From assembly GCF_900113925.1 (NCBI RefSeq), contig NZ_FORD01000008.1:1-64000 (forward strand): a DNA stretch of 64,000 nucleotides, in the 5' to 3' direction. The translations under genes were made by a program, and so were the position numbers. This DNA is from Nitrosomonas sp. Nm34. Lineage in GTDB: Bacteria; Pseudomonadota; Gammaproteobacteria; Burkholderiales; Nitrosomonadaceae. Below are positions 16,824 through 26,178 of this stretch, one piece after another. How positions within the stretch are numbered: the stretch's first letter is position 1; the number at the start of each line of letters is the position of its first letter. The notes beneath the pieces are model-generated. The model did no database searches and was not told the DNA's origin. It was given only the letters and a program-made list of their open reading frames with translations.

Positions 16824-17894
16824 CTACATAGACAGCACCTTGTCATATCCGGTCAATTCCAGATAACCGCGACCTGCCGGCTGGCCACCCCGTGTCACGG
16901 TAACGGCCCCTTCCCAATAAACCGCACCCGTCGATTGGCGTGCATCGAGTTCCTGATCATCCAGCAACGGTTCGAGCTGCCATTCGATATCCCCCGTTTT
17001 GATGCGCATGGCGATCGGATAAACCGCATCAGTGTGGGGAGAGCGCCAGGTGCGCACGGGGCGGAAACTGACTTCATCCGGCGAAAAAATGGTCATGTGG
17101 CCGGAGGGGTTGCGCAAACCGGCATACGCCCATGCTTTCTTGCCATCCTTGCTACGGATCTGAAAAGCCACTAGCGCGGAACCATCGTCCAGATTGATGC
17201 CGGTCCAGTCCCACCCCTCCGCATCCAGATCAAGTAATTCCGAAGACCATTCGTGATCGAGCCAGGCGCTGCCTTTTACAGGTAAAACCCGATCATCACG
17301 TGTGACCGTGCCGCTGACTTGCAAATGCGGCTCACTATAATAATAGCTGGCCTGCGCTGGTTTCGGCCCTTTGCGCGAAAAGCCATTCATATCCTGCAAC
17401 ATCAACGGTTGCGTCGGCGTCAATGAAAGCTCAAGGGTAAAATCAGCCCCTTTAGCATAGGTGCGGTAATGGCCATCCGCTCCCCGGATAAAATACCAGT
17501 CATCCAGTTTCACATTACTATTACCAGCCTTGGCATAAGCCAGATCAAAACCCTCACGCGCGCTTTTCTCTGCATGCAACAGTTTACCGACCGCTGGATC
17601 GGTCAGCGCCGCATGACCGATGATCAACCGTTTGGGTGCAAACCGGCTGGGATTATCCTCATCGTGCTCAGTGGTCGGACGGAAGAAAGTAACCTGGAAG
17701 CCCAGCGGCTGCTGATCGGGCGTTTCCAACCAGCCTGTCACATACCACCATTCAATGCGGAAATTTTCATGCGCCCCAAAATCCTCTGGAAAAACCAGCG
17801 CTCGTGGCGTCACAGAAGTATATACCGGCGGGGCTGCCAGAGATACTCCCAGTGACGTCAACCACAAAAGAAGTAGCGATACCAGCTTATACAT
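16824..17894 (-). CDS. CrtC/AttH lipocalin-like protein, exported
   Basis: A 356-residue protein with signal peptide (MYKLVSLLLLWLTSLGVSLA). It carries the EWWYVTGWLE motif and the SAWLDHEWSS segment typical of the carotenoid 1,2-hydratase/AttH lipocalin-like family. Members linked to ABC exporters are thought to be envelope proteins handling lipophilic cargo, not carotenoid enzymes. It is the last gene of the operon, 6 bp after the permease, so it probably works with that transporter in the periplasm. Confidence 0.87.
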   Translation of the reverse strand: MYKLVSLLLLWLTSLGVSLAAPPVYTSVTPRALVFPEDFGAHENFRIEWWYVTGWLETPDQQPLGFQVTFFRPTTEHDEDNPSRFAPKRLIIGHAALTDPAVGKLLHAEKSAREGFDLAYAKAGNSNVKLDDWYFIRGADGHYRTYAKGADFTLELSLTPTQPLMLQDMNGFSRKGPKPAQASYYYSEPHLQVSGTVTRDDRVLPVKGSAWLDHEWSSELLDLDAEGWDWTGINLDDGSALVAFQIRSKDGKKAWAYAGLRNPSGHMTIFSPDEVSFRPVRTWRSPHTDAVYPIAMRIKTGDIEWQLEPLLDDQELDARQSTGAVYWEGAVTVTRGGQPAGRGYLELTGYDKVLSM

Positions 17895-17900
17895 AGACTC

Positions 17901-20450
17901 TTACCAATCCTCTTTGACTGTACGTATCACATTGCCCGCCACCGCGTGCCGTCCGGCAAGCAACGCCGTCACTGCCGCCGCCATCATCATGGCGAGCGCC
18001 ATGATGAGCAGCCACTGCCAAGGTGGATGAAGTTCCATCGTCCAGTGAAATGAGTGCGGATTAACGATAAAAATGAGAATCAGACTGATACTTCCTCCCA
18101 ATAAAAATCCGATGGTAATACCAAAGCCAGCCAGCAAGCCCCCTTCCAGTGCCAGCATGCGATAGATTTGACCGCGTGTCACCCCGATATGGCGTAACAT
18201 GCCAAATTCCTTGACACGCCTCAGTGCCTGCGCGGAGAAACTGGCTGCCACCCCGAGCAAACCTACCCCGACCGCCATCAACTCTAACAGGTAGGTAATG
18301 GCAAAACTGCGATCAAAAATCTTAAGGCTGATTGCCCGGATTACATTCGGTTGCCAGAAGGTCAACGACTCGCCAAATGGTAGCGCTTTCAACGAGGCTA
18401 TCATTTCCTCGGGCGCAACCCCGGCCTGTAGCCAGAGCGCTACTTCATTGACATGCCGTTCCCCGGTTATCTTTTTGTAATCAGTCAGCTGCATCTGGAT
18501 AGCACCATATTGACGCCCATAGTCACGCCATACACCAGCCACAATATAGTCCTGCTGCGCCTCACTCAACGGCAACGCCACACGCTTGCCCACCTGGTAA
18601 TCATAAAGATCAACCATCGCTTCCGATACCCAAATGGGAATCGCCTCCAGAGGAATTTCTGCAGGATTTAGCGCATTATCTATCATCGGCAGAGTGTGGC
18701 CTGGATCAGCTTGATCGATTGGCCGGGCAATCAATGTAACAGTCGGTCGGGCTGGATCGAGGGTAAGCTGCAGTGAGCGGATGAAATCGATACGTTCAAT
18801 GCTCGCTGTTGCCGCAATTTCCTGTTGCTCCTGCAGCGTGAAGCCAAGCGCATCCTGGCGAACCTCTGTGCGCACATAGAGATCAGCTGGCAGAATACGC
18901 GTCAGCCAATCTTCTACCGAAATGCGGAAACTCGTCACCATGATCGCCATGGCCACCATGAGGCTGAAACTTACTAGGACCCCTCCTAGTGCAATCGCAG
19001 CTTGCTGTGGCGCATTCGCCAGTCTGGCTAATGCCAAAGTAGCCAGCGCGCCCGTTGTCAGGCGGTTAAAGACGCGAAATAACCCGGAAAAAAACAAGGC
19101 AGTCAAGGATGGCATCCAGGCAATGCCGCCGATCAGCAGCAAAGCTATCGCAAAATAGCCAAAAAGGGGCAGTTCCGCCACAGGCGGAAGATGCGTGAGA
19201 ACAGCTGCCAATAGTAAACAGATGAGTGCTGGCCAGGGAGTTCGCAATTTTGCCAATGCCATCTCCTCACTACCCGATTTGAGCGCGGACGCGGGATGGG
19301 CTTGAGCTGCTTCCCAGGCAGGCAGCAGGCTGCCTAACAGGGTCACACTCACCCCGAGTATAAAGAAAAGCAAAGCTGCCAGCGGGCTCATCTGAATAGT
19401 CGGTTTGATTTCAGGAAAAAATCCCCCGCCAAGATCCCCGCCATAAACATGCAATGCGGTTGCGGCAAATACATAACCCAGCCCGAGCCCCAGCAGAGAA
19501 CCCATCATTCCAAGCAGACCACCTTCACGCAGTATCTGCAGCAGAATTTGGTTGCGCGTCAACCCAAGCACGCGTAGCAGCGCAAAGTGCGGTCGCCGCC
19601 GCAAAGTGGACAACACTTGGGTCGAGAATACCAGAAAAGCACCGGTAAACAACGCAACCAGTGCCAGTACATTCAAATTGATGCGATAGGCGCGCGACAT
19701 ATTATGGATGCGCCTTTCCTGGTCGACCGTTTCAGTTACCAGGTATTGCACGGGCAATTCCTCTTCAAGAGCCGCTTTAAATGAAGGGTGATTGACACCC
19801 TGTTTTAATTTAAGATCGATGCGTGATAACAACCCAACGTGATTAAAGCGCCACTGTGCTGCCCCAATATCCATCACCGCAATACGCTGCCCGGCATGCG
19901 CTCTGACGAGGCCACCTGCTACCCGCAATGCCACAGTTTGGGTGCCCAGACGTAATGACAGCTGGTCACCCTGCTTGACTGCCAGCCATTCCATCGCTGC
20001 AGGTGACAGAAAAATGGCATCGTCTGACAGCATGTCGAAAGCGCGCCCTTCCGCAGGCACGCCGACTAAATCGGGTGTTACAGCAGCCGCGTGGTACACA
20101 TCGATTCCCAGAATTTTCAGGGTATTGTTTTTGTCAGTCTCTGGCACGCCAGGAACGGCCGCCTGGATTTCCAGTATCGGACTGGCAACTGCCACGCTTT
20201 CATGCTGTGCCAAAAGAGGATAAAGCATTTCATCAAAGGTCGGTTGCGTTGCGCGCACCTGGAAATCTGATTGACCAGACAAGCTTTTGGCGGCCGCAGA
20301 AAAATCATTGACTGCCGCAGTATTGATCAGATGAATCGAGAAACCCATGGCAATGCCCAGCGCAATCGCAATGAGCGCAACCACGATTTGTAGCCGATGC
20401 GCTTGCCACTCTCCCAGCAACAGCCAACGGGACAGAAGACTACGACTCAT
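17901..20450 (-). CDS. ABC transporter permease, double FtsX-domain (MacB/LolE-like)
   Basis: An 849-residue inner-membrane protein with an N-terminal helix, a MacB-type periplasmic domain, and two FtsX permease blocks (near residues 255-390 and 720-845) separated by further helices. LRVLGLTRNQILLQILREGG and its second-half equivalent LRHIGVTRGQIYRMLALEGG are the coupling segments facing the ATPase. Its ATG overlaps the ATPase stop codon as ATGA. The layout (one large permease, one ATPase, one AttH/CrtC protein) is a recognised cluster thought to export lipophilic or lipoprotein-like substrates. Confidence 0.9.
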   Translation of the reverse strand: MSRSLLSRWLLLGEWQAHRLQIVVALIAIALGIAMGFSIHLINTAAVNDFSAAAKSLSGQSDFQVRATQPTFDEMLYPLLAQHESVAVASPILEIQAAVPGVPETDKNNTLKILGIDVYHAAAVTPDLVGVPAEGRAFDMLSDDAIFLSPAAMEWLAVKQGDQLSLRLGTQTVALRVAGGLVRAHAGQRIAVMDIGAAQWRFNHVGLLSRIDLKLKQGVNHPSFKAALEEELPVQYLVTETVDQERRIHNMSRAYRINLNVLALVALFTGAFLVFSTQVLSTLRRRPHFALLRVLGLTRNQILLQILREGGLLGMMGSLLGLGLGYVFAATALHVYGGDLGGGFFPEIKPTIQMSPLAALLFFILGVSVTLLGSLLPAWEAAQAHPASALKSGSEEMALAKLRTPWPALICLLLAAVLTHLPPVAELPLFGYFAIALLLIGGIAWMPSLTALFFSGLFRVFNRLTTGALATLALARLANAPQQAAIALGGVLVSFSLMVAMAIMVTSFRISVEDWLTRILPADLYVRTEVRQDALGFTLQEQQEIAATASIERIDFIRSLQLTLDPARPTVTLIARPIDQADPGHTLPMIDNALNPAEIPLEAIPIWVSEAMVDLYDYQVGKRVALPLSEAQQDYIVAGVWRDYGRQYGAIQMQLTDYKKITGERHVNEVALWLQAGVAPEEMIASLKALPFGESLTFWQPNVIRAISLKIFDRSFAITYLLELMAVGVGLLGVAASFSAQALRRVKEFGMLRHIGVTRGQIYRMLALEGGLLAGFGITIGFLLGGSISLILIFIVNPHSFHWTMELHPPWQWLLIMALAMMMAAAVTALLAGRHAVAGNVIRTVKEDW

Positions 20451-21130
20451 ACGCGTTGATGAGATAGCACGGGTTGTAAGCCAGTCTTGCTCAGCAGCAG
20501 GATTTGATCTGCTGTTGCTGCGGCTGCTTGCGAGTGGGTAACGATAATGCCGGCAGCACCATTGGCTTTGATTTCACTGCGCATCAATTGAAGAATTTCC
20601 TGAGCGGTATCGGGATCTAGATTGCCTGTCGGCTCATCAGCCAGAACCAGGCGAGGCCGATGCACCAGTGCGCGCGCAATCGCGACACGCTGTAATTCCC
20701 CTCCCGATAACTGGCGCGGGAAATCCTGCTCTCGCCCCTGCAATCCCACTGCCACCAACATTTGTTGGGCACGATCAAACGGCAAATGATTGAGCAGCAG
20801 CGGCAATGCGACATTTTGCAACAGCGTCAAATGAGGCAAGACATGAAATGCCTGAAAGACAAAGCCAAAATCACGACGCCTCAGGGAGGTGGCGGCCTCG
20901 TCATCTTCTGCTGACAGCACTACGCCATCAACCCATATCTCGCCGGTATCAGGAATATCCAATCCGGCAATCAGATTCAGTAGCGTCGATTTACCCACAC
21001 CCGATTCCCCCATGATAGCCACGTACTCCCCTGCAGCCAGGGCATAAGATAAATCGGACAGCACCTGCCTTCCATTCGCGTAAGTCTTGCTGATGCCACG
21101 TAGTTCCAATGCAGCAGTATTTTTCATCAT
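20447..21130 (-). CDS. ABC transporter ATP-binding protein (LolD/MacB class)
   Basis: A 227-residue cytoplasmic ATPase. Walker A is [12 protein letters not shown], the signature motif [15 protein letters not shown], Walker [13 protein letters not shown], and the switch histidine lies in [10 protein letters not shown]. The start is ATG at 21130 or the adjacent ATG at 21127. First gene of a three-gene minus-strand operon ending in the CrtC/AttH-like gene. Its sequence is of the LolD-like family that powers mechanotransmission transporters. Confidence 0.93.
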   Translation of the reverse strand: MMKNTAALELRGISKTYANGRQVLSDLSYALAAGEYVAIMGESGVGKSTLLNLIAGLDIPDTGEIWVDGVVLSAEDDEAATSLRRRDFGFVFQAFHVLPHLTLLQNVALPLLLNHLPFDRAQQMLVAVGLQGREQDFPRQLSGGELQRVAIARALVHRPRLVLADEPTGNLDPDTAQEILQLMRSEIKANGAAGIIVTHSQAAAATADQILLLSKTGLQPVLSHQRV

Positions 21131-21246
21131 AAAACCATTGTCCCATGAAAAAGACCCGAAAGGCAGCAGAATAGATTAGACCAATATATGTCAGTTTAGC
21201 TAGACCTGGACCAATTCAGAATGTTTGGCAAATAAAAGATTACGCC

Positions 21247-22282
21247 TTAAAACACAATCGTCCAGCCGCTATGACATTGCTCTTTGGTATAAGATACTCC
21301 TTGATATTTAAGCCCTTCCGGATTGAGCAGGGTAATAATGCCTCCATTGTTACTTAACTGCGCGCCCTGACCATCCAGTTTCACGACACCGGTTGCGCCT
21401 GGGTTAAGCTGCAGGTTGGTGATAAAGGATCGTTTTTTATTTTTATCTGCAATTAACCAACCGGACAGATCTACGCTATTGGGCGAGCGATTAATCAAGG
21501 TCACTGTTTCATTCCCTTGATCGTCCCCTGCTGGATTAACCAGTGCCGCTATGATTTGTACGTCAGATTCTATTTTAGGCGGAATATTGCCCTCACATTC
21601 AGGCAATCGATGACCTGTTTGATCATCGCTATGCCAACACTGGGATTGGAAGGCTAAAAATACCGCCACCCACTGTTCCGGCAAATCTCCGTGCCAGCCC
21701 CCACCTGTTCTATGCTCGGAAAATGAAAAAGTAACGCCCATCCTGCCAAACACCCTCTTCCTCCACATATTGCCCTACATTGCCTTGATTCATGTGGATA
21801 TTATGAATACCGTTTCCGGGTAGAAAGCCGAAATATTGATCTTTTATCTTTGCTTCAGGTCCCCAGCGTTCACCAAAAGCATAAACACTTGCCCGTTCGT
21901 CGCCAATGGCGCGTTGTACATAAGCATCTATTTTTTCATTGAGATCATTATCCGTACCAGGAATGTTATGCGGTAAAGGACGCATTTGTCCTGGATCGAA
22001 TAGATTGCCGCGGATGAAATCGAGCGCCATTTTGTCTGGTGCATTCTCAAGCTGAGTAAATCCTTTACCTAGTTTGACCAGTTTTTCCAGAATGGGATGG
22101 CGAAAATCATCAATGAGTAAATATAAAAGCTCAGAGGGAGCTAGTTTGGATTTTACATTCACAGCAATACGATAGTCTGTGGTATCGTCGATAACATGCA
22201 CTTCGTAATGCGGGCTTGAACCTTTCCCAACGATTTTATTGAGCGCCTTGCCTTTAAGAACGCCGTATTGCTTTAAAGCCAT
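21247..22282 (-). pseudogene. DUF2278 (YukJ-like) protein with C-terminal lamin-tail domain, frameshifted
   Basis: Two overlapping frames make one protein. The first (22282-21710; AGGA before the ATG) gives MALKQYGVLKGKALNKIVGK to VWQDGRYFFIFRA. The second continues EHRTGGGWHGDLPEQW, VAVFLAFQSQCWHSDDQTGH and a lamin-tail-like beta domain (VTLINRSPNSVDLSGWLIAD). Both are expected in DUF2278 proteins in this order. The shift lies near 21710-21740, at the run TACTTTTTCATTTTCC; one extra base or two fewer restore the frame. This may be a real mutation, a sequencing error, or recoding. Function of the family is unknown. Confidence 0.8.
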
Positions 22283-22515
22283 GACTTTTCCTAAATATGT
22301 TGCGGTAGGTTGGCATTTAAAAGCTGCTATTCAGATCTATATTCTTTTTTTATGATTAGTTTCTTTCTATATTGGTTCAAGCAAAAGGATTTATTCTTAA
22401 GCTAGAAAGATTTTTCCAAGCTTTTATGGTCTGCCTTGAAAAAATCATTCTAGCTTCAACAGTTTACAGAGTGGCGGTCTCGACTATTCCATGCTGTAGA
22501 TGAGTTTGTAAACCT

Positions 22516-22680
22516 ATGGTTAACCAGTCCGCCACCAAGTTCGAAACAGTAAGAGATTATCCCCCTTTTCCTTATTCACATATTGAGTATGTGATATATC
22601 TGCGTACCCACCGTTTAATCCAAATTCACGCCGTCAAACATTACGATGCATTGGCTGTGCTAGAGCTTGAAATCGAATAA
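22516..22680 (+). CDS. Possible small ORF, 54 residues, unrecognised
   Basis: ATG at 22516, TAA ending at 22680. The translation MVNQSATKFETVRDYPPF is followed by YSHIEYVIYLRTHRLIQIHA and ends VLELEIE. The regular hydrophobic pattern looks protein-like, but there is no convincing ribosome-binding site. It may be the 3' end of a decayed gene. I do not recognise the family. Confidence 0.25.
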   Translation: MVNQSATKFETVRDYPPFPYSHIEYVIYLRTHRLIQIHAVKHYDALAVLELEIE

Positions 22681-22759
22681 TATTTGCAGGTGATTGCAGC
22701 ATAGTAATAGTTGGTTACACCATTGCTGACATAACTCTCGGAATAATGCTGATTTGGTT

Positions 22760-22920
22760 CTATGTGAAATACCGTGGGTAAGTAAACCGAAGTTTTCCAC
22801 ATAAGAAATAAATCATATTGATGAAGTTGTTAATATTTCGATAACCTCTGGCTCGTCGTTTGGCAAGCTGAATCTTTTTATTGATGCCCTCAAGAATACC
22901 ATTGGTCCCCAATGACCTGT
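22760..22920 (-). pseudogene. ISL3-family transposase, C-terminal remnant
   Basis: On the minus strand the frame reads TNGILEGINKKIQLAKRRAR, GYRNINNFINMIYFLCGKLR, FTYPRYFT and stop. The (S/T)NG(I/L)xEGxNxKI and RGYRN motifs mark the end of ISL3 (DDE_Tnp_ISL3) transposases. The upstream catalytic domain is absent, so this is a scar of an old insertion. Confidence 0.75.
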
Positions 22921-23069
22921 TTTTTTGTTCCTTTTGATTTTGACGGCAATAACATGGTACGCTCCATTACCAATTGTGTTGACCTGATTAAAGAGAGATC
23001 ACAAGGTTAACGCATCAAACCGGATTTTCTGATAGTTTACCGCATGATAATCCTCCAAGAGCAGGAAAA

Positions 23070-23819
23070 GTGCAACCAGATAAGCTAGCTGAATTTCGTT
23101 TTTACGCCGAGTTGAATGATTTCCTTTCTGCCAAGCAACGGCAGAAAACGATTCCCTATTACTTCAGTGGTCACCCAGGAATCAAAGACCCGATTGAAGC
23201 TTTTAGTGTACCTCATACCGAAGTTGAGCTGATTATTGTAAATGGTGAATCGGTAAGATTCGATTATCAACTGCAGGCTGGCGATCGTGTCGCCGTCTAC
23301 CCGGTTTTCAAAAGACTGGACATCAGCCCCTTGCTTAGGTTACGCGAAAGAATCCCATCTGATCCTTGTTTTATCCTGGATGTCAATTTGGGCAAGCTCG
23401 CACGATTCCTGCGCTTATTGGGCTTCGACAGCCTCTATCGTAATGACTATCATGATTCGATGGTTGTGAAGATTGCAGTAAACGAGCAGCGTATCGTGCT
23501 GACCCGGGATCGTCGCCTGCTGCACGCCAAACAGATTCAGCATGGCTATTGGGTGCGTGCAGTTGATGTTGAAAGCCAGATCAATGAAGTCGTGCGCCGC
23601 TTTGGTTTATGCAGCCTGATTCATCCTTTTGCACGATGCCTGGTCTGTAACGGTATGCTTGCTCCCGTCGACAAGACCAAGATATTGGATCATCTTGAAC
23701 CCAAGACGAAACGTTACTATGAAGTCTTCCGTCAGTGCATCAATTGCCAGCGCATCTACTGGGAGGGCTCCCACTTGGAAAACATGCGACGACGCTTCGC
23801 CGGCTTGCTGACAAACTGA
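23070..23819 (+). CDS. Mut7-C RNase domain protein with N-terminal ubiquitin-like domain
   Basis: A 249-residue protein. Residues 1-90 form a ThiS/MoaD-like ubiquitin fold (VELIIVNGESVRFDYQLQAG, then DRVAVYP). Residues 100-245 are a Mut7-C PIN-like domain: FILDVNLGKLARFLRLLGFD and IVLTRDRRLLHAK carry the acidic residues, and a zinc ribbon follows (RCLVCNGML ... FRQCINCQRIYWEGSH). Likely RNA processing or decay; substrate unknown. The start is a GTG at 23070 with AGG a few bases upstream. PolX follows on the same strand after about 180 bp. Confidence 0.88.
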   Translation: MQPDKLAEFRFYAELNDFLSAKQRQKTIPYYFSGHPGIKDPIEAFSVPHTEVELIIVNGESVRFDYQLQAGDRVAVYPVFKRLDISPLLRLRERIPSDPCFILDVNLGKLARFLRLLGFDSLYRNDYHDSMVVKIAVNEQRIVLTRDRRLLHAKQIQHGYWVRAVDVESQINEVVRRFGLCSLIHPFARCLVCNGMLAPVDKTKILDHLEPKTKRYYEVFRQCINCQRIYWEGSHLENMRRRFAGLLTN

Positions 23820-23997
23820 GCAAGGCATCAATTAGTGAGCGCAAAAATGAAACTTTCTTGGCACTATTTTCAGTAACCTAGTCAAAGCATTAGGAAACTA
23901 CTATGATCATAGAACCCTCCTAAGAACTATGAACATATATTCACTACGTTCATAACTGGTTTTCCTTTACTTTTGTCCAAAAAATAAAGGAGGCGCG

Positions 23998-25722
23998 ATG
24001 CCTATCCATAATGCTGATATCGCAGCCATCTTCGAAGAGATCGCTGATTTGCTGGAAATTGAGAATAGCAACGTATTCCGTGTGCGTGCTTATCGTAATG
24101 CTTCCCGTTATTTGCAGGAAATGGGTAAAGATATCCGTACCATGGTGCAAAGAGGAGAAGATTTGACGATTCTTCCTGGCATTGGGGAAGATCTCGCTAA
24201 CAAAATACAGGAAATCGTTGAGACCGGTCACTGCTCTGTGCTGGATAAGCTACATAAGCAATTACCGTCGACTATTACGGAATTACTAAAAATTCCTGGA
24301 CTGGGGCCCAAACGGGTAAAAACTTTGTATCAGGAATTGGATATCCATACTATGGAGCAATTGCAACGGGCGGTACGCGATCATCGTATTCAGAGTCTGG
24401 CGGGCTTTGGTGAAAAAACTGAGATGCGCATTGCTGATGCCTTAGCCATTTATGCTGGCAGCGCCAGCCGCTTTAAATTGGCTACTGCAGCTCAGTATGC
24501 TGAGCCTCTGATTGCTTGGCTCCGGACGATTTCCGAAGTGCAGCAGGCGATAATAGCAGGCAGCTATCGACGAGCCAAGGAGACGGTAGGAGATATCGAT
24601 ATATTGATTACGGCTACCCAGAATAGCCCGGTCATGGCAAGCTTTTGCAGCTATGACGATATAACGGAGGTACTCTCTCACGGCTCTACCCGAAGTAGTG
24701 TCATCCTTAAATGCAAGCTACAAGTGGATGCACGTGTAGTAGAACACGAGAGTTATGGTGCAGCCCTGCATTATTTCACAGGCAGTAAGGCACATAACAT
24801 TGCTATCCGCCGCCTGGGTCAGGAACGAGGGCTCAAAATCAATGAATATGGTGTATTTAAGGGTCAACGGCGAATCGCTGGGGAAACGGAGGAATCTGTC
24901 TATCAGTCTGTAGGGCTGTCGTTTATTCCGCCAGAATTGCGCGAAGACCGCGGTGAAATTGAAGCTGCCAGAAGTGGGCATTTACCTGAACTTATCGAGC
25001 TGGGTGATTTGAAGGGCGATTTGCATGCGCATAGCAAGGCAAGTGATGGTCATGCTACGCTTAAAGAAATGACTAGTGCTGCGCAACAATGTGGCTTTGA
25101 ATATCTGGCTATTACGGAGCATTCGCGCCAGCTCACCGTTGCCCATGGCCTCGATCCGACACAGCTAGCCAAGCAGATTGACGAGATTGATCGTCTTAAC
25201 GAGCAATTAACGGAAATTACGCTGCTCAAAGGGATTGAAGTCGATATTCTCGAAGACGGTAGCTTGGATCTACCTGATTCGATACTAGCAAGATTGGATC
25301 TGGTAGTCGGCGCCGTACACAGTCGCTTTGAGTTGTCACGCGCCAAGCAGACTGAACGTATTCTCAAGGCCATGGATCATCCCCATTTCACGCTGCTCGC
25401 TCACCCTAGTGGACGACTCATCGCCAGGCGTAAACCCTACGATGTCGATATGTTGCGTATTATCCGCAAAGCTAAAGAGCGCGGTTGTTACCTAGAGCTT
25501 AACGCTCATCCGGAGAGACTGGATTTACTCGACATTTATTGCCAGGCAGCCAAGGATGAAGGTGTTCTTATCAGCATCAATTCGGATGCGCACAGTGTGT
25601 TGGATTTCCATAACCTGCGTTTCGGTATTGGCCAAGCACGACGTGGCTGGCTGGAGAAACAAAATGTACTCAATACCCGCTCATTACAGGAACTCAAACC
25701 GCTTCTTAAACGTACGATGTAG
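23998..25722 (+). CDS. polX: DNA polymerase/3'-5' exonuclease PolX (family X pol + PHP)
   Basis: A 574-residue bacterial X-family polymerase for base-excision or gap repair. N-terminal 8-kDa-type domain with helix-hairpin-helix motifs (ILPGIGEDLANKIQEIV, KIPGLGPKRVKTLYQEL), then the nucleotidyltransferase centre GSYRRAKETVGDIDILI (two Asp) with a third acidic residue in LQVDARVV. The C-terminal PHP domain (DLHAHSKASDGHATL, AITEHSRQL, LNAHPERLD, NSDAHSV) gives Mn-dependent 3'-5' exonuclease and AP-endonuclease activity. Start at 23998 is supported by a strong AAGGAGG. Length is normal. Confidence 0.95.
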   Translation: MPIHNADIAAIFEEIADLLEIENSNVFRVRAYRNASRYLQEMGKDIRTMVQRGEDLTILPGIGEDLANKIQEIVETGHCSVLDKLHKQLPSTITELLKIPGLGPKRVKTLYQELDIHTMEQLQRAVRDHRIQSLAGFGEKTEMRIADALAIYAGSASRFKLATAAQYAEPLIAWLRTISEVQQAIIAGSYRRAKETVGDIDILITATQNSPVMASFCSYDDITEVLSHGSTRSSVILKCKLQVDARVVEHESYGAALHYFTGSKAHNIAIRRLGQERGLKINEYGVFKGQRRIAGETEESVYQSVGLSFIPPELREDRGEIEAARSGHLPELIELGDLKGDLHAHSKASDGHATLKEMTSAAQQCGFEYLAITEHSRQLTVAHGLDPTQLAKQIDEIDRLNEQLTEITLLKGIEVDILEDGSLDLPDSILARLDLVVGAVHSRFELSRAKQTERILKAMDHPHFTLLAHPSGRLIARRKPYDVDMLRIIRKAKERGCYLELNAHPERLDLLDIYCQAAKDEGVLISINSDAHSVLDFHNLRFGIGQARRGWLEKQNVLNTRSLQELKPLLKRTM

Positions 25723-26178
25723 GGCGAAGCTGAAATATGCGCTACACTTTTTAAAGAAGTATATTGATGACTTTTAAGCGCATTGTGTTCTTGCGATTAG
25801 CGCGCGACTACGGCACCGCCACATTAACTACATTGCCCAATGTCGTGCCCCTACAGCAAACCCGATGCGTAGAGGTCATTCCTTTCACTTTGATTCAGCA
25901 TGATCAAACTTTATTTCTTTAATTTCCCATGGAAACTGAAGGTTCAAAGCCAGACTAAACAAGCTTTCACTATTCATTATTTTAATAATGCCATACCCAT
26001 TAAAACTTACATAGAGCCATAAAATATTGATTAAGACATAACCAAGAGCTGGCAGAAAATAAAGAACACCTCTAAACATTCATATTTGTTTCTTACCTAT
26101 CAGTGATAGGCTGCGTCAACATTTTTTGTTCTCACCTAGTCTTGTTTAGGATGCTGAATTTTTAGAGGTGGCCTAAAG
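25723..26178. other. Intergenic gap, 456 bp, with one doubtful ORF
   Basis: Between polX and the TerB-like gene. Only short ORFs occur: a minus-strand 64-residue frame at 25885-26079, and a 51-residue plus-strand frame at 25767-25922 that shows no familiar pattern. No terminator or RNA gene is evident. Confidence 0.5.
25885..26079 (-). CDS. Possible small membrane protein, 64 residues
   Basis: MFRGVLYFLPALGYVLINIL and WLYVSFNGYGIIKIMN form one long hydrophobic stretch, followed by the polar tail EIKEIKFDHAESK. ATG start but no ribosome-binding site. Unrecognised; possibly a fragment of a larger inner-membrane protein. Low certainty that it is expressed. Confidence 0.3.
   Translation of the reverse strand: MFRGVLYFLPALGYVLINILWLYVSFNGYGIIKIMNSESLFSLALNLQFPWEIKEIKFDHAESK

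Larger units (their letters stand above)
22283..23069. other. Gene-poor stretch with transposase debris
   Basis: 787 bp between the frameshifted DUF2278 gene and the Mut7-C gene. It holds a possible 54-residue ORF (22516-22680) and an ISL3-type transposase tail (22760-22920). No intact gene, tRNA or terminator is recognised in the rest. Confidence 0.6.

Noticed and set aside
16824-17894. Carotenoid 1,2-hydratase activity
   Set aside because: The ABC-exporter operon context and lack of carotenoid genes favour the AttH-like envelope role.
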